Shown here: positions 1 through 10,604 of the stretch, piece by piece
How the letters are laid out: each line of letters opens with the position of its first letter
How positions within the stretch are numbered: the first letter of the stretch is position 1
Assembly: GCA_021234595.1 (NCBI GenBank)
Contig: CM037853.1
Coordinates: forward strand, 37,633,974 to 37,697,973
DNA from: Delia radicum
Lineage: Eukaryota; Arthropoda; Insecta; Diptera; Anthomyiidae
DNA: 64,000 bases
Reading direction: 5' to 3'
Made by a program: the position numbers and the translations under genes
Notes under the pieces: model-generated
Seen by the model: only the letters and a program-made list of their open reading frames with translations
Told to the model about the DNA's origin: nothing
Databases searched by the model: none

Positions 1-561
1 ATGGAGAATGCTTCATAAATACTTATAAAAAGTTCCATCATATTAATGAAAACTTCATAAATATGACAATGTTTCATAGATTTTCGCCCATAGATTTTTC
101 GCTTTGTAAATATGATAAACCATTTTTCATTAACTTCTTTCTTGTTTTGTTCATAATTTCATACACTGATTCAAAAAAAACTAGTAAACATTTTTGCATA
201 AAACAAATGGCGTAGAATCGAATCTCAGGTTCATATTTCATATAAATTATACCCTTTTTGCGCTGTAGTAAAAGGGACCCTAACTTAACGTTTTTGGCCA
301 CCACGCGCCAGTGGAAGAAGTTGAAATTCAAAAAAAAAAAAAAAATAATAACGCCATTTTTTATTGATGCAATAACCGTAAAAAAAATGACGATATCCAA
401 AAATCAAATTTTTGTGACGAAGTCTAATCAAAACAGGTGTATATAAAAAAATACGTTAATTTTCTTCTAAATATTTTTCGATATTTATAAGTACCGGTAA
501 CCAATTAACGGGTTTTTAAGCTAAGACTAAAATACAGAATTAAATTAAAATAAGAAACATC
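1..561. other. AT-rich DNA with TTCATAAA motifs
   Basis: No gene is visible. The first 130 bases carry repeated TTCATAAATATGA-like motifs that recur at 26890-27005, so this is probably the edge of a dispersed repeat that starts outside the window. The rest is A/T-rich without codon-like structure. Confidence 0.5.
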
Positions 562-957
562 GCACACAAAAAAAAAATTCATACTATTTATGAATATTTT
601 GTGAAAAATTTGCCAATGTACTAATTTAGGAACTTTTTCATAACATTTATGAACAATTCATAAAAAATACTGCGAAAGTTTGTGTTTCGTAAATTATGAC
701 AAGGTTCTTAAAATTTATGTAGAAACACTTAATATTTATGAAAAAGTACTTAAAAAAAATTTGCTAATGTACAAAATCCTAATATTTAAGAAAACTTGCA
801 TAAATTGCAATAATACTGGGAATTTTATGTACCTTTTCAAAAATGCTAGGGAAACTAGGAACACTTCATAATTAGTAAGTAAATTTCATAAATAGTATGA
901 ACCTTTAAATTTATGAACTTTTTCATAAAAAGTTATGAATTTTATTTTTTTGTGTGC
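562..957. mobile_element. Candidate MITE with GCACACAAAAA ends
   Basis: The ends are inverted copies of GCACACAAAAAAA followed by ATTCATA. The interior is full of TTCATAAA and its complement, so the element can fold on itself. It has no coding capacity. No clear target-site duplication was seen, so the superfamily is unknown. Confidence 0.5.
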
Positions 958-1379
958 ATGCAGCCATCTACCTTTACATTTATGTTGTATTTTATTTTAA
1001 AAAAACATGAGTTATAAATTGCATTATAAAAAATCGTCTAATTTTAAGTGCATATTTTTTAGATTCTTGGTGCATATTTTTGTATTTTAGTGCATGTTTA
1101 TTTGGTACTTAGTGTATATTTTAAGCGCATATATTGTATTTCTCACTGTATATTTTAAGCTACTATGTTAAACTTTTTAGATCATACTGCCCTGTTTAAT
1201 ACCATTATTTTTTCGAAAAACCCACTGCGCTAAGACTACGTTGGTAAAAACTGTGTTTTATTTAACAAAAGGCGATAACATGTTTTCTTCGTAAAGCTCT
1301 ACATAGGCTACAGGTAAATAAAACCACGGAATTTGAAAATGATGGTCAGAATATAAGGTTTAAAAAAATTTAAATATTT
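958..1379. repeat. AT-rich spacer with degenerate GTGCATAT tandem repeat
   Basis: Between about 1040 and 1160 a degenerate unit like TTTTAGTGCATATTTT recurs five or six times at irregular spacing of about 20-30 bases. The rest shows nothing gene-like. Confidence 0.4.
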
Positions 1380-1704
1380 TTTTTATATAAATAGAACATT
1401 TTTGGCCTTCAAAGTTTAGTAACGTCATGCTGCTTGTTATTAAAAGACCCTAGCCACGTGTTTGATTACTAAGAAGCCGAAAATGAAGGAAAATGTATGA
1501 TTAATGGGTTGTTTGTTAAAGCTCTGCTATTCTGGAGGCTTTAGCTTTTCTAAAGCTTCGGGTTCTGATGAGATCTTAATACTAGATCGAAATACTAGTA
1601 TCAACCTAGCTAATATGTTTGATTTGCTATATTTTTGTAAATATACGGAGGTTGAAAGCTCGCTACAAATTTTAAAAAACATAAAAATAATCTCCAGGTA
1701 TATA
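1380..1704 (+). repeat. Satellite P, single unit (left part)
   Basis: This stretch matches the about 385-bp units of the tandem array at 49915-50870. Shared blocks include GGTTCTGATGAGATC, CGAAATACTAGTATCAACCT and AGCTAATATGTTTGATTTGC. The unit is cut at the TA dinucleotide at 1703-1704 by the mariner that follows. It resumes after that mariner at about 4187 with AAACTAATAAAAC, a satellite motif. Confidence 0.8.
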
Positions 1705-1812
1705 AAGGGTGATTTTTTTTAAGAGCTTTCGGATTTGATTTAAAAAAAGACATATAAAATTTAAAGAAATGTATGAATTCTTTATTTGATTCGATAGAAC
1801 GATCAATATAGT

Positions 1813-4078
1813 TCAATGTTTAAAGATGATTTCAGTAACATGATGACAGCGGCTACGCCTCAAATAGTTCATACGCTGGATCCAATTTTGGCATACTCTC
1901 TCCAACATATCGGCCGGTATCTTACGAATAAATTCTTCAATATTGGTTTCCAGTGCGTCAACCGTTGCGGGCTTGTCCCTATAGACAAGAACCTTAACAC
2001 AGCCTCACACAAAAAATAGTCTAAAGGCGTTTAATCGAATTATCTAGGCGGCAATTGCCCGGAACCAAACGTGTAATGAACTATTCAAAGAACTCGCCTC
2101 TCAATTAGTTCATTGTTTCGCGTGCTGTGTGACATTTGGCACCGTCTTGTTGAAATCACGTGTGACCCAAGACCAGCTCTTTTATTGTGGGCAAAAAAAA
2201 AATTGTAATCATCACACGGTAGCTTCCGCCATTCACAGTAACGTCCCTGCCATCGTCATCTGTGAAAAAGTACGGTCCCATGATGCCACCGGCTCATAAT
2301 CCACGCCAAACAGTGCATTTGTCGGGATACATTGGAAGTTCTTGCAGAAGCATTGCAAGAACTGAAAATGCTGCTCTTCAAACCAAATACAGCAATTTGC
2401 CTTGTTCACGTATCCATTCAACCAGAAATAAGCTTCCTCGCTGAACACAATTTTCCGATAAAAAATTGGATCTTCATCCAACTGCGCCAGAGCCCACTCA
2501 CCAAAAGTTATCCATTGTGGTAGGTCATGTGGCTTCAATTTTGGCACCAGCTGTATTTAAAAAGGTTTTACACCCAAATCCTTCCGCAAAATTTGCCACG
2601 TACTGTAGTAACAGAGGCCAAATTGATGCTAATGGCGCCGAATCGATAATTCACGGTCACCAACAACACTGGCGGATATAGCTGTGATATTTTCCTCTGT
2701 CCGCACTCTATGAATGCGTGTTGGTGGTTTAATGTCCAACAATCAGAGACTGAAAATAACAGTTATCCCGAAAACTTCAACTCAAAAACTCTGTATGTTA
2801 TAGTCAACGGAGACGTATACTATTATACACCAATCGATTCGTATTGAAGTGCTCTATAATCTTAAGAAAACGATCTCAACTCCACAGTTAAGAGTTATTT
2901 TTCAACGAAAAAATAAAAGATCGGATGAAACTCTTAAGAAGAGAGTTTTATTTCTCCTTCATTAAATAAAACTCTTTTGAGTAGTTTTATTTTTTCCGTC
3001 TGAAATAAAACTCTTTTGAGAAGTTTTATTTTTCCCGTCAAAAAATTAAGCTCCTTTGAGGAGTTTTATTTTAAACTCTTTAAGGAATTTTATTTTTTTC
3101 GTCTAAAATAAAACTCATTTTTTTTTCTTTTCTTCTTCTTGTATTGACTTTATTTGCTATAATGTGTGTAGTAATTTATTTGTTTAATTTAACGAATATA
3201 ACTTTTTCTAAATTGTCTGTGGAAAGATTTTGCACGCATGTCGCTCAATACCAATTTAAGAGCAGAGAATGCTCTCTTGCAGGCACACCCTGTATAGTTT
3301 TTGCCAATGTATACAAGTACGGATAGTGTATTCTTTTAGCCTCCCAGAACTCAAAAAGAGGTTTTTCAATCGATAAGCACCTTTTAGAAAAATTGTCGAT
3401 TTCATAGAAAGCTATTTTTATCCTCGTTTACATTTCCTTCGCTATCTTGTTCCCTATCTACATATATAAGAAATAAAACAACAACCATTTAATAATAGGA
3501 ATCAAACAATAACAAATTAAAAACCCACATGTTTTCATTTGAATGACGATTTTTTCAATTGCAATGCAAGTGATTAGATTACACTGCCTTACAAATTGTA
3601 ATGATCTGGCAAGCGGCAAGCTTTGAGTGTCAATTTACATAAAATGAGTTTTATTCTCTGACGGTAATAATAAAACTCCTCAAATGAGTTTTATTTTAGA
3701 CGAAAAAAAAAACTCCTCAAAACAGTTTTATTTAATGAAGGCGAAATGAAACTCTCTTCTTAAGAGTTTACTTCGATCTTTTATTTTTACGTAGAAAAAT
3801 AACTATTTTGGATGTTTTTTTTTTTCTTTTTAAGCCACAAAATAACAGTTATAAAGGAACTTTTTTGATATCACTTATAACCGTTACGGTCTCTGCCAAC
3901 AATGTAAATTTGGTGAGAAATTTAGTCACAAGATTCCGAATAGCCGACTCAGAAGATCGCCCAAACTGACCACAAATTTCAAGAAGTGCACGATGCACTT
4001 TCTCAACCGAGCATGAATTTTAATAATAAAATTCAACAATCTGCAAGTGTTGTTCTTTTGTAAGTCGATTAATGGTTA
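1813..4078 (-). pseudogene. Tc1/mariner (DD41D type) transposase pseudogene
   Basis: This would be the cut-and-paste transposase of the surrounding element, binding the terminal repeats and cutting DNA with a DDD active site. From 4078 downward the reading gives an N-terminal helix-turn-helix region, with ATT where the family has ATG and an early stop. It is then interrupted by the insert at 2767-3852. Below 2767 it resumes and runs through the LNGYVNK block (2233-2547) to the C-terminal EIIFKH just before 1816. The first catalytic motif, FSDEAHF in the 59.5 kb copy, reads FSEEAYF here, so the Asp is changed to Glu. Several frameshifts follow the NGYVNK block. It is certainly inactive. The family call is firm; the subgroup is inferred from the 41-residue spacing seen in the copy at 33.7 kb. 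Confidence 0.85.
2767..3852. mobile_element. Foldback-like element nested in the mariner
   Basis: Arms at about 2890-3130 and 3640-3815 are inverted copies (AAATAAAAGATCG, ACTCTTAAGAAGAGAGTTT). Each arm is made of short tandem units like AATAAAACTCNTTTGAG, separated by TTTTTCCGTCT spacers. A 14-base direct repeat, AAAATAACAGTTAT, lies at 2753-2766 and 3839-3852 and may be the target duplication. The middle (3130-3640) has no supported ORF. Repeat-built arms resemble foldback elements; the exact family is not recognised. Confidence 0.65.
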
Positions 4079-4186
4079 AATTAAAGACCAAACTGAACAT
4101 GTTTAACAGTACCATATTACACCAAAACAGCTGAGCTGCCAACAACCGTGTTGCCAAAAAGAAAGTTGGTAAAAAATCACCCTTTA

Positions 4187-4691
4187 AAAATAAGAAACTA
4201 ATAAAACGGCAAAAAAATTATTTTTATTCTCTTTAAATTTACATTTTTTTTTTTAATTGAAGAAATTGAAATTAACAAGGAAAGCAAGTTAAAAATATGC
4301 ATTTAAAGTGTTCATGTTAATGAAATATAAAAACTGTTCAAACTCCCCATTATAATTTTTACACACATCCAATATGTCACAAAATTTCATGGTCTAATTT
4401 AAAACTCACTTAACACTCATACGCCTCCGGTAAAAATATTCTGTGTAAAATTCAAATTACAATTTATCCAACCCAAAAAATAAAATATATAAGTTTACGG
4501 TAAATTGACATTTTCATATGCGGGTAAGTGAAAATACATACACAAATGTCCTTTTTAGCTCATACTTTTCAAAACGTTTTGCAAAATTTAACTGTGTGTG
4601 AGTTTGATGTCATTGGCATTAAACATTTTATTATCCTTTCAATTTATGTTCAATATAACACCACATATGTTAAAATGGTTTACATGGTTTA
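4187..4691. other. AT-rich spacer
   Basis: It begins with a short resumption of satellite P. After that no gene, RNA or clear repeat was seen. Confidence 0.4.
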
Positions 4692-4863
4692 CAGTAGAGC
4701 CTTGGTTTAACGAATGCGGATTAAAGGAATTCTCGAATTAACATGTCTAACTTTATTAATGTGGCTGGAACTCTTCTTTATATCGGGACGAAAATAAAGG
4801 TTTCCCGTTTGGCTAAAGAAAACGGATTGTCGTTGTGACAATCTTTACACCGAGACTCCACTG
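4692..4863. mobile_element. pogo-like MITE
   Basis: A 172-bp element with ends CAGTAGAGCCTTGGTTTAA and the complement of CAGTGGAGTCTCGGTGTAAA, flanked by TA on both sides. CAGT(N)GA(N)CCTCG(N)TTTAACG-type termini with a TA duplication are typical of the pogo/Tigger branch of Tc1/mariner. It is non-coding and so must have moved with a transposase supplied elsewhere. Confidence 0.75.
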
Positions 4864-5284
4864 TATTTTATATTTTTTTATGACAAAATTTTTAATGCAT
4901 GTCAAAGTTAAAAAACGCAAAAGTGTTTTTATCCATTTTGACAATGTTTTTTTATGGTCATACTAACATATTTTCACTTTTAACCACAAACATACGTGCA
5001 TAAAAATGTTAAAAGGTCCTTTTTTTATATTCTTATATTTATTGATTAATATTCGTACTTAAGATTATACAAATATTTGATGGCTAATTTTTATGTGTCA
5101 CTTAAAGTAAATGCTTAATGCTTTTTGTATGTATTAAAAAGTTACACCCATGCCTTAGTATACAGCGTGATATTTAAGTTATAATTAAGATATTGTAGCA
5201 ATTTTTAAAATTTAGATCTTTCGAAGTGCCAAGTAAAAGGTTAAACATTTGATCTTTTTTTTTACAGTGCAGCAACTATTGAAG
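4864..5284. other. AT-rich spacer
   Basis: No supported gene, RNA or repeat structure was seen here. Confidence 0.4.
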
Positions 5285-5377
5285 TACGAGGGCGGATCAA
5301 TAAATCCGTGACTTTTTGAATAAACCACAGTTTTTTTTTTTGAAAAAAAAAATAATTAATTTTCAACATAATCTTCT

Positions 5378-5912
5378 TTGTGTTCAGAGTTAGGCAGACA
5401 AGGTAACGGAACTGATCGTGTTTAACTTGGTAAAGTCCAGAGCCAATCCTTGCTCTTGTAACTAACTAAGAAGATTCACGACCTCCGACCCTCCGGGGCA
5501 GGTGGACACCGGGCAATGATATTATAGCACCCGCTATGATATTAGCAAATGTGAGCAACGTTTCATCTGTTCTTGGGCCAACCCGACATGTTTGGGGAAT
5601 AGGGTCAAGCAGATTACGGCACTACTATGGCTGGATACTGCAATAGGGATGGTAGCGGAAGAACCATTAAAAGTCAAAGGTAGCGTCCATAAGCTTCCAG
5701 GAAGCCTACGCCTGTTCTTAGTCAAAAAGGAACATCAGTCTGCACTAATATAATCTCCCAGGAGGTCACAGACGTTTGTCCTCCTGGGAGATTATATTCC
5801 CGCTTTGGCGGCAAGCTCCACGTGTCTATTAGGGAGCAATTCATGTTTAGACAGTATTTTAGAAACCTCTTGAAGCCCTATGGTCCACAGGGAGTTAAGC
5901 GGAAACGAAGAA
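5378..5912. mobile_element. Unidentified GC-richer insert in mariner F1
   Basis: This block is absent from the second mariner copy at 28.1 kb and is noticeably richer in G and C than its surroundings. It contains a strong 19-bp hairpin (5747-5798). A 63-codon open frame on the minus strand (5534-5725) has no recognised motif. The exact borders are uncertain by about 10 bases. It could be a fragment of a retroelement, but I do not recognise it. Confidence 0.55.
5747..5798. repeat. Perfect 19-bp hairpin
   Basis: The arms AATATAATCTCCCAGGAGG (5747-5765) and its exact complement (5780-5798) are separated by 14 bases. The stem has a GC-rich core and no following T-run. It lies inside the foreign insert of mariner F1. 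Confidence 0.9.
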
Positions 5913-5914
5913 GA

Positions 5915-6400
5915 ATCTCCTTTCAGCTTAATAGTCCAAAGTTTCTCCAATTTTTGTATCCCTTCCAAAAAATTGGATTTTTCGAGGTCCATAAAATAGA
6001 CGTTTCTTGGTCATATGGGGTCGTTTTTTTTTTTTAATTCTCATTAAATCGGCCCAATAAGTTGGCATAATATTCTCCGTTTATTGTTTTTCCCTTTTGA
6101 AGGTAATCGATGTGGATTATCCCGCGTGCATTCCAAAAAACTGTTGCCATCACTATATTGGCCACAATTTCGTTTATGGTCAATTGAGAGCAAACGCGGC
6201 ACCCATCTTGAGGAAAGCTTTCTTGAACCCAACTGATCATTTAAAATTAAAACCACACTGCCATATGAAATGCCTATGGCATCAACAATCTCACGCACTT
6301 TTACTCTTCGATCTACCAACACCATATCGTGGATTTTTTTGACATTTTCGGATGTATCGACCTCAATTAGCCGTCCAAAACGAAAGTCAGTAAACTAATT
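5915..6400 (-). pseudogene. Mariner transposase pseudogene (F1)
   Basis: The minus strand encodes pieces of a mariner transposase in two frames. One piece (6044-6325) contains REIVDAIGISYGSV from the second helix-turn-helix region. The overlapping piece (6034-6240) contains the block ATVFWNARGIIHIDYLQK followed by NGEYYANLL, typical of mariner central domains. A further piece (5792-5992) gives KSNFLEGIQKLEKLW, typical of the C-terminus. The stretch that would carry the second and third catalytic aspartates is missing between them. It is therefore a frameshifted, internally deleted and inactive copy. The family identification is firm from these motifs. Confidence 0.82.
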
Positions 6401-6699
6401 TTTTACCATTAAAATCGATGGCACAGAGTCCCCATAGTATTTATCAAGCTTTGTCTTGGTTTGATTGATGTTTTTTTTTGCAAAAAATAATTTTTAATGA
6501 GCACTCGAAATTCACTTTTTTTCATTTTTAAAAAATCCAAGAGGTTGTATGTTTTGAACAGCTGTTAAACGCAAAGTAAATGACGGAACTTGTTCAAAAT
6601 TTGTCTATTAACAGGTGGTACTTGATGAGAGCAGTGTTGCATTTCATATATCTACGAGGAAAGTTCGAAAAGTCACGGACTTATTGGATCGCCCTCGTA

Positions 6700-7150
6700 T
6701 TTTTAACATAGTGTGATATACTAAAATGCATCCAAAAAAATTCCACTTTAAATTTTAAAGATAAATCAATAAACTATGGTATTATTAATATTATGGTATA
6801 ACATGTTTTATTTTAAATCGAGTTGTAGTTTTTTCTTCAGAAAAGTTTAAATACTCCATGGATATTAGAGTGTCCCTTTACCCTTTGACGACAGAACTTA
6901 AACCGCTGTGGGTTTTTTGACGAAACTTCGTTTAGACTTCGGTCTATTACTAAAAATAAATATCGGAGAAATATAGTACTAAAGCTTAATCATAAATGGG
7001 CTGTCGCGCCTTAACGTGTTAAGATTTTTTCTAAGTTTTAATTTTGTATTTTGCTTTGAGTTGCGCCTAATAGTTCCCATTTCGTATAAATTCAAAACTG
7101 AATTTTTAACAATATACAAACTAAAAACAAACACGTAAAAAAAACAAACA
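6700..7150. other. AT-rich spacer
   Basis: No gene or clear repeat was seen. Confidence 0.4.
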
Positions 7151-7412
7151 TACACACAGAGAAATTAAATGCCAACCGAATTAAAAAGTGTATTTTAATG
7201 ATAACAACTTATAAATTCAGTTTGTACAACGATATTTCCATTCGATTTCTGAATATTTTGGGTGTTGAAACTAAAATTCAGTTGAATTAACCGAACTTTG
7301 TTGTGAAAACTAATTTTAAGTTGTGCCAACTGACTGAAATTCGTAATAATGGATTTTGAGTCGTATTAACTGAATTTGAGTTGGCAAACAGCTAAATTTT
7401 TCTCTGTGTGTA
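7151..7412. mobile_element. MITE family A, copy 1
   Basis: About 260 bp with inverted ends TACACACAGAGAAAT and ATTTTTCTCTGTGTGTA. The interior carries the blocks TGCCAACCGAATT, AACTTATAAATTCAGT and TTGTTGTGAAAACTAA. Other copies are at 27022-27274, 36899-38040 (interrupted) and 60482-60721 (opposite orientation). It is non-coding. The ends plus a possible TA duplication fit a Tc1/mariner-type MITE, but that is an inference. Confidence 0.8.
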
Positions 7413-7850
7413 CAAAAACAAAAAAAAAAATTTTTGCTTTTGTGTTGATCTTTTAAGGCTCTGAGACCATTATATAGGCATCGATGTATTTTCGATCACA
7501 ACAACAGTAATATAAATTTTTGCGTGAATTCTTTCATTAGTACAATTTATTTTTTCATAAAAAAGTCCACTAAGAAATGTTTCATTGAATCAATGACACA
7601 TGCTTCATTAAATCAATTTTAATGAATGGTTTCATTGACCCAAATGAAAATTTAAAAAAATATATGAAATTTTTTTCGTTAATTCTAGGCACATTTACTA
7701 GTCACAATTCCAGCCGCAAAGCTCAACTTTGCGTACATTACATAAATTTGACTTTTTACAAAAGTACTTATGTCGACTTAAGAAAATTTTTAAAGAATTT
7801 TGTAGTCAATTATCATTTCCCATCAACACTAAAGTCTGAAACACAATTGA
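7413..7850. other. AT-rich spacer with TTCATT motifs
   Basis: Between about 7530 and 7680 there are many TTCATT/AATGAA motifs similar to those at 8360-8450. No gene was seen. Confidence 0.4.
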
Positions 7851-7962
7851 CTTAATTCAGGTGCTGATATGAAACGAAAATTTGAAAATACAATTATTTA
7901 AATTAAAAAAAAAAAAAAACTTAATTTTCGTTTCATATCAACACCTGACTTCAGAATTAAGA
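7851..7962. repeat. Short palindrome (hairpin element)
   Basis: AGGTGCTGATATGAAACGAA (from 7859) pairs with its complement ending at 7946, with one mismatch over 24 bases. CTTAATTC (7851-7858) also pairs with GAATTAAG (7955-7962) after a 7-base bulge. The loop is A-rich. It is probably a very short palindromic MITE. Confidence 0.7.
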
Positions 7963-9459
7963 GCGAGTAACTTTTCTTAAAAATATTCTGCGTTTTACAT
8001 TAACCACAGATATTTCCATATAAATATGACATTCGTAACTATGGTTTAGCCCCAAGCTTTGGTCATTTTGAGATAAGCTATCAGGCCTCAAATCAATTTA
8101 TTCCAAAGTTTTGGTTAATTCAGTTTAACAAAAAAATGATAAGATTTGTATACTGCGCGTTTGACTCCAGCGAATATTTTTAGCCCAAAATGTACTTTAT
8201 AGCAAAAAATAAATAAAGATTACACTAAGCTAAGTTTTTTTTTGCACATTACAAGTTCACATTTTTATTGAAAAAAAATCGAAATTTTTTTTTTGATTTA
8301 ATGATTTTTTTTGAAACTAGAAAAAAATTATAAGAAAGTTTTAGGAAAAAATTCAAAATATTAATGCATTTTCATTCGGTTAGTGAAATTTTTTCTTAAA
8401 TCAATGATTCCGTTTTAATGAAATACATTCATTAATACTATGAAGGTAAATTATATCAGTGCAGGTTTTAATAAAATGGCAAAAAGTAAAAATGGAACAT
8501 ATTATTGGATATGGTTACATATGAAGAAAATTTTTATTTTTTTTTGGAAAACCTTAACCCGTGCGGAACTTCGACCGCAAATTGTTCATTTGTGACAAAA
8601 ATGTATTTTATTAAGAAATTTCCAAAATGGGGAATGTTAAAAAATTAAATTTTTTTTTATTTATTCATTTAATAGACGCACTTTGCGACGGTAATATATA
8701 TTTTTTGTTTTGAAAAATCTGTGGTTCAAACCGCTGTATTTAAAAAAACTGGGTTTCTAAAATTTTTAAAAAAATATATGTTAATTATCAATTATTCTTC
8801 TATATCATCACCAAATACATATGTGGTACTCCTGCATCGTTCTGAATTATTGGACTTTTAATTAAATTTTTTCGCAATTTTATTTATAAGTAATATCTAC
8901 ACATAGGGATTTTGACACGGCGTAGGGAACTACTTTTTATTTAACATATATTTTTGACAAACTTATAAAAAACTAGGGGCCAGATTCTCTAAGAAAAATT
9001 ATATCGTTTTGTTTAAAACGATACCTAAATTGTTATCGTTTTGACGATGTTACTTACGTAAACGTTGAACTAAACAATGGAAAATTTTTATTTTTTTTAC
9101 CGAAACTGTTAAAATTATTTAAAATTTTTATTTAATATAGGCACAATTTACCTTCAAAAAGAGGACGATAATCGTCGATCGTCCTACAGAATACCTAGCC
9201 AGTTTTTTGAAATACACTTTTTTGAACCGCGGTTCTTGAAAATAACGCATTTTGTAGTGGAAAAGTGAATAATATGTGTGCACTAGTAAAACCACAATTT
9301 AAGTAGATTTAAAACGAGGCCCCAATGGCTCTCGTAGCTAAAGCCGTTAACGAATATTATAATATTAGGATTAACTTTCCTACGTTTGGACGAAGTTATA
9401 CTTATATGATGCACATCTTCTGTAACAATTTTAGTTGCAATCAGACTTATATCTTTTAA
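7963..9459. other. AT-rich repetitive DNA, no gene
   Basis: No supported gene. At 8975-9195 a stretch with GACGATAATCGTC palindromes and loosely inverted ends (GGCCAGATTCT, AGAATACCTAGCC) may be a decayed MITE. The block at 9285-9320 (AAAACCACAATTTAAGTA) resembles 21540-21570. Confidence 0.35.
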
Positions 9460-9546
9460 GTCTATGAGGTATAAGGCTAAGACCGAACTGTATTGCTGCC
9501 TTTTTAAATGTGCTTTATTATAAATATTTCTCAAAATTAATTTAAT
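9460..9546 (+). repeat. Dispersed repeat G, first part
   Basis: CTAAGACCGAACTGTATTGC and the following TTTCTCAAAATTAATTTAAT match 18630-18700, where the repeat continues directly into a second part. Here that second part lies at 10100-10245, so the LINE and SINE between them are later insertions. Confidence 0.65.
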
Positions 9547-9848
9547 TTAGTGCGCCCAGGTCGGAATGTGGGTTGTGTAACATTGTTCTATCGATATTAC
9601 CATGGAAATTGTTCTGCTGAGATAAGTGAACTTATCCCCAGTGCCCGTATTTTCATTCGAAACACTCGCTTATCTAGCAGAGGTCATCCGTTTGTAGTCG
9701 ATTGTCCAGTGAACCACACAACGCATCACAAACACTACTCCATATTTCCTCCTCCCCATAACCTAATTTCCTGATATCAACACAATGCATTGCATTATAG
9801 GGGGCATCCCCTGAGTGTTGGTCTAACGAAAAAAAAAAAAAAAAAAAA
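9547..9848 (+). pseudogene. 5'-truncated LINE: C-terminus of ORF2, 3' UTR and poly(A)
   Basis: The open frame at 9550-9774 reads VGCVTLFYRYYHGNCSAEI, then LIPSARIFIRNTR and HPFVVDCP. These are hallmarks of the extreme C-terminus of ORF2 in Jockey-like non-LTR retrotransposons. It ends in a stop, a short 3' UTR and an A-run (9830-9848). The reverse transcriptase and endonuclease are absent, as expected for a 5'-truncated insertion. A SINE follows the A-run with no spacer. The LINE call is firm; the exact clade is an inference from the conserved tail. Confidence 0.8.
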
Positions 9849-10025
9849 GGTAGGCTAGTTGGTAGCGTGCTTGCTTATCAGTGTGGTGGTAGTGCGTTCG
9901 ATTCCCACCAGAAGCACTGGTCTGTTTTCGCTACAACGCGCCGAAGGCCTAAGTAGCTAGTGCTAGTGCTCGGTTAGGGTAATAGTATATAATTTGTAAT
10001 TATATGATTATTAATTAATAAAAAA
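9849..10025 (+). mobile_element. tRNA-derived SINE, copy 1
   Basis: GGTAGGCTAGTTGGTAGCGT is a tRNA-like D-arm with a pol III A-box. GCGTTCGATTCCCACCAG is a B-box and T-arm, about 50 bases further on. The body (CACTGGTCTGTTTTCGCTAC, GTGCTCGGTTAGGGTAATAG) and an AATTAATAA/A-rich tail match copies at 20029-20214 and 48634-48803. The first few bases of the 5' end are missing and the copy is joined directly to the LINE poly(A). Confidence 0.88.
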
Positions 10026-10099
10026 AGTAAAAAAATATAATTTAAGCTAATTTAAATACCAAATTTTTTGAATTACCAACGTTATGACAACTTCGCTTA

Positions 10100-10245
10100 A
10101 AACAACGGTTGACCACTGTTAGCAATCGGGTACCAGTAAAATAATGTCAATATTGTCAATCCTATGTTCTGCCAACGCATAATCGACCGTCGCCGATGTT
10201 TTGCCAACACTGTGCCGATTGTATTTTTCTGCCTGTGATGTTATT
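10100..10245 (+). repeat. Dispersed repeat G, second part
   Basis: AACGGTTGACCACTGTTAGC, CAATCGGGTA and TTGCCAACACTGTGCCGATT are shared with 18712-18785 (first half) and 38041-38125 (second half). It is non-coding. Confidence 0.7.
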
Positions 10246-10604
10246 ATCGTTTATACACTGGGAAACTATTATAAATGGGTATCAAATTAAACGTATTTTA
10301 AAGATCTACACAGTATAGAAAAATCATTAAAATATAAGTGGTTATATAAGCACATATTTGGTATTGGCAAGTACTTACAATTGTCATTACAAAGCTTATT
10401 GCTTTTATATTAGATTATAAATATGTGTCGCAAAATAATGACATATCCATACTAAACACCTTACAAAAAATCAAAAAATATTTGGTTACCTATTTGTTTA
10501 CTAGTACGAACAAAACTAATGAGTCTAAAAATAAATTAAAATAACAAAATTTAGTACAAAAACAAAAAAAAAAATTGTTTCTTTAATTTCTTTTTTAATA
10601 GAAG

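Larger units (their letters stand above)
1705..4184 (-). mobile_element. DD41D Tc1/mariner element, copy 1, with nested insert
   Basis: The terminal inverted repeats read AAGGGTGATTTTTT at both ends and are flanked by TA (1703-1704 and 4185-4186). The minus strand encodes a decayed transposase, split by an about 1.1 kb insertion (2767-3852). A second copy of the same family is at 59519-60415. The insertion lies inside a satellite P unit, and the flanks rejoin that unit exactly. Without the insert the element would be about 1.4 kb, normal for the superfamily. Confidence 0.88.
5287..6697 (-). mobile_element. Mariner element (family F), copy 1, with insert
   Basis: The ends read CGAGGGCGGATCAATAAATC and its near-complement and are flanked by TA (5285-5286, 6698-6699). 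The minus strand holds a decayed, internally deleted transposase. A second copy lacking the insert spans 28139-29050, so the extra 0.5 kb here (about 5378-5912) is a later insertion. Both copies (about 0.9 kb without insert) are shorter than a full mariner of about 1.3 kb. Confidence 0.85.

Noticed and set aside
74..446. Overlapping 108- and 62-codon frames at the window start
   Set aside because: Lysine/phenylalanine-rich translations of A/T runs on opposite strands, with no motif.
5747..5798. Rho-independent-type terminator
   Set aside because: The hairpin has no T-run and lies in a eukaryotic transposon insert, so a bacterial terminator reading makes no sense.
8975..9195. hAT-like MITE with GGCCAGATTCT end
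   Set aside because: End pairing is weak and no target duplication could be found, so it is only mentioned inside the spacer entry.
9841..9920. Functional tRNA gene
   Set aside because: The tRNA-like fold is the head of a SINE found in three copies with a shared body and tail. The acceptor stem does not close.
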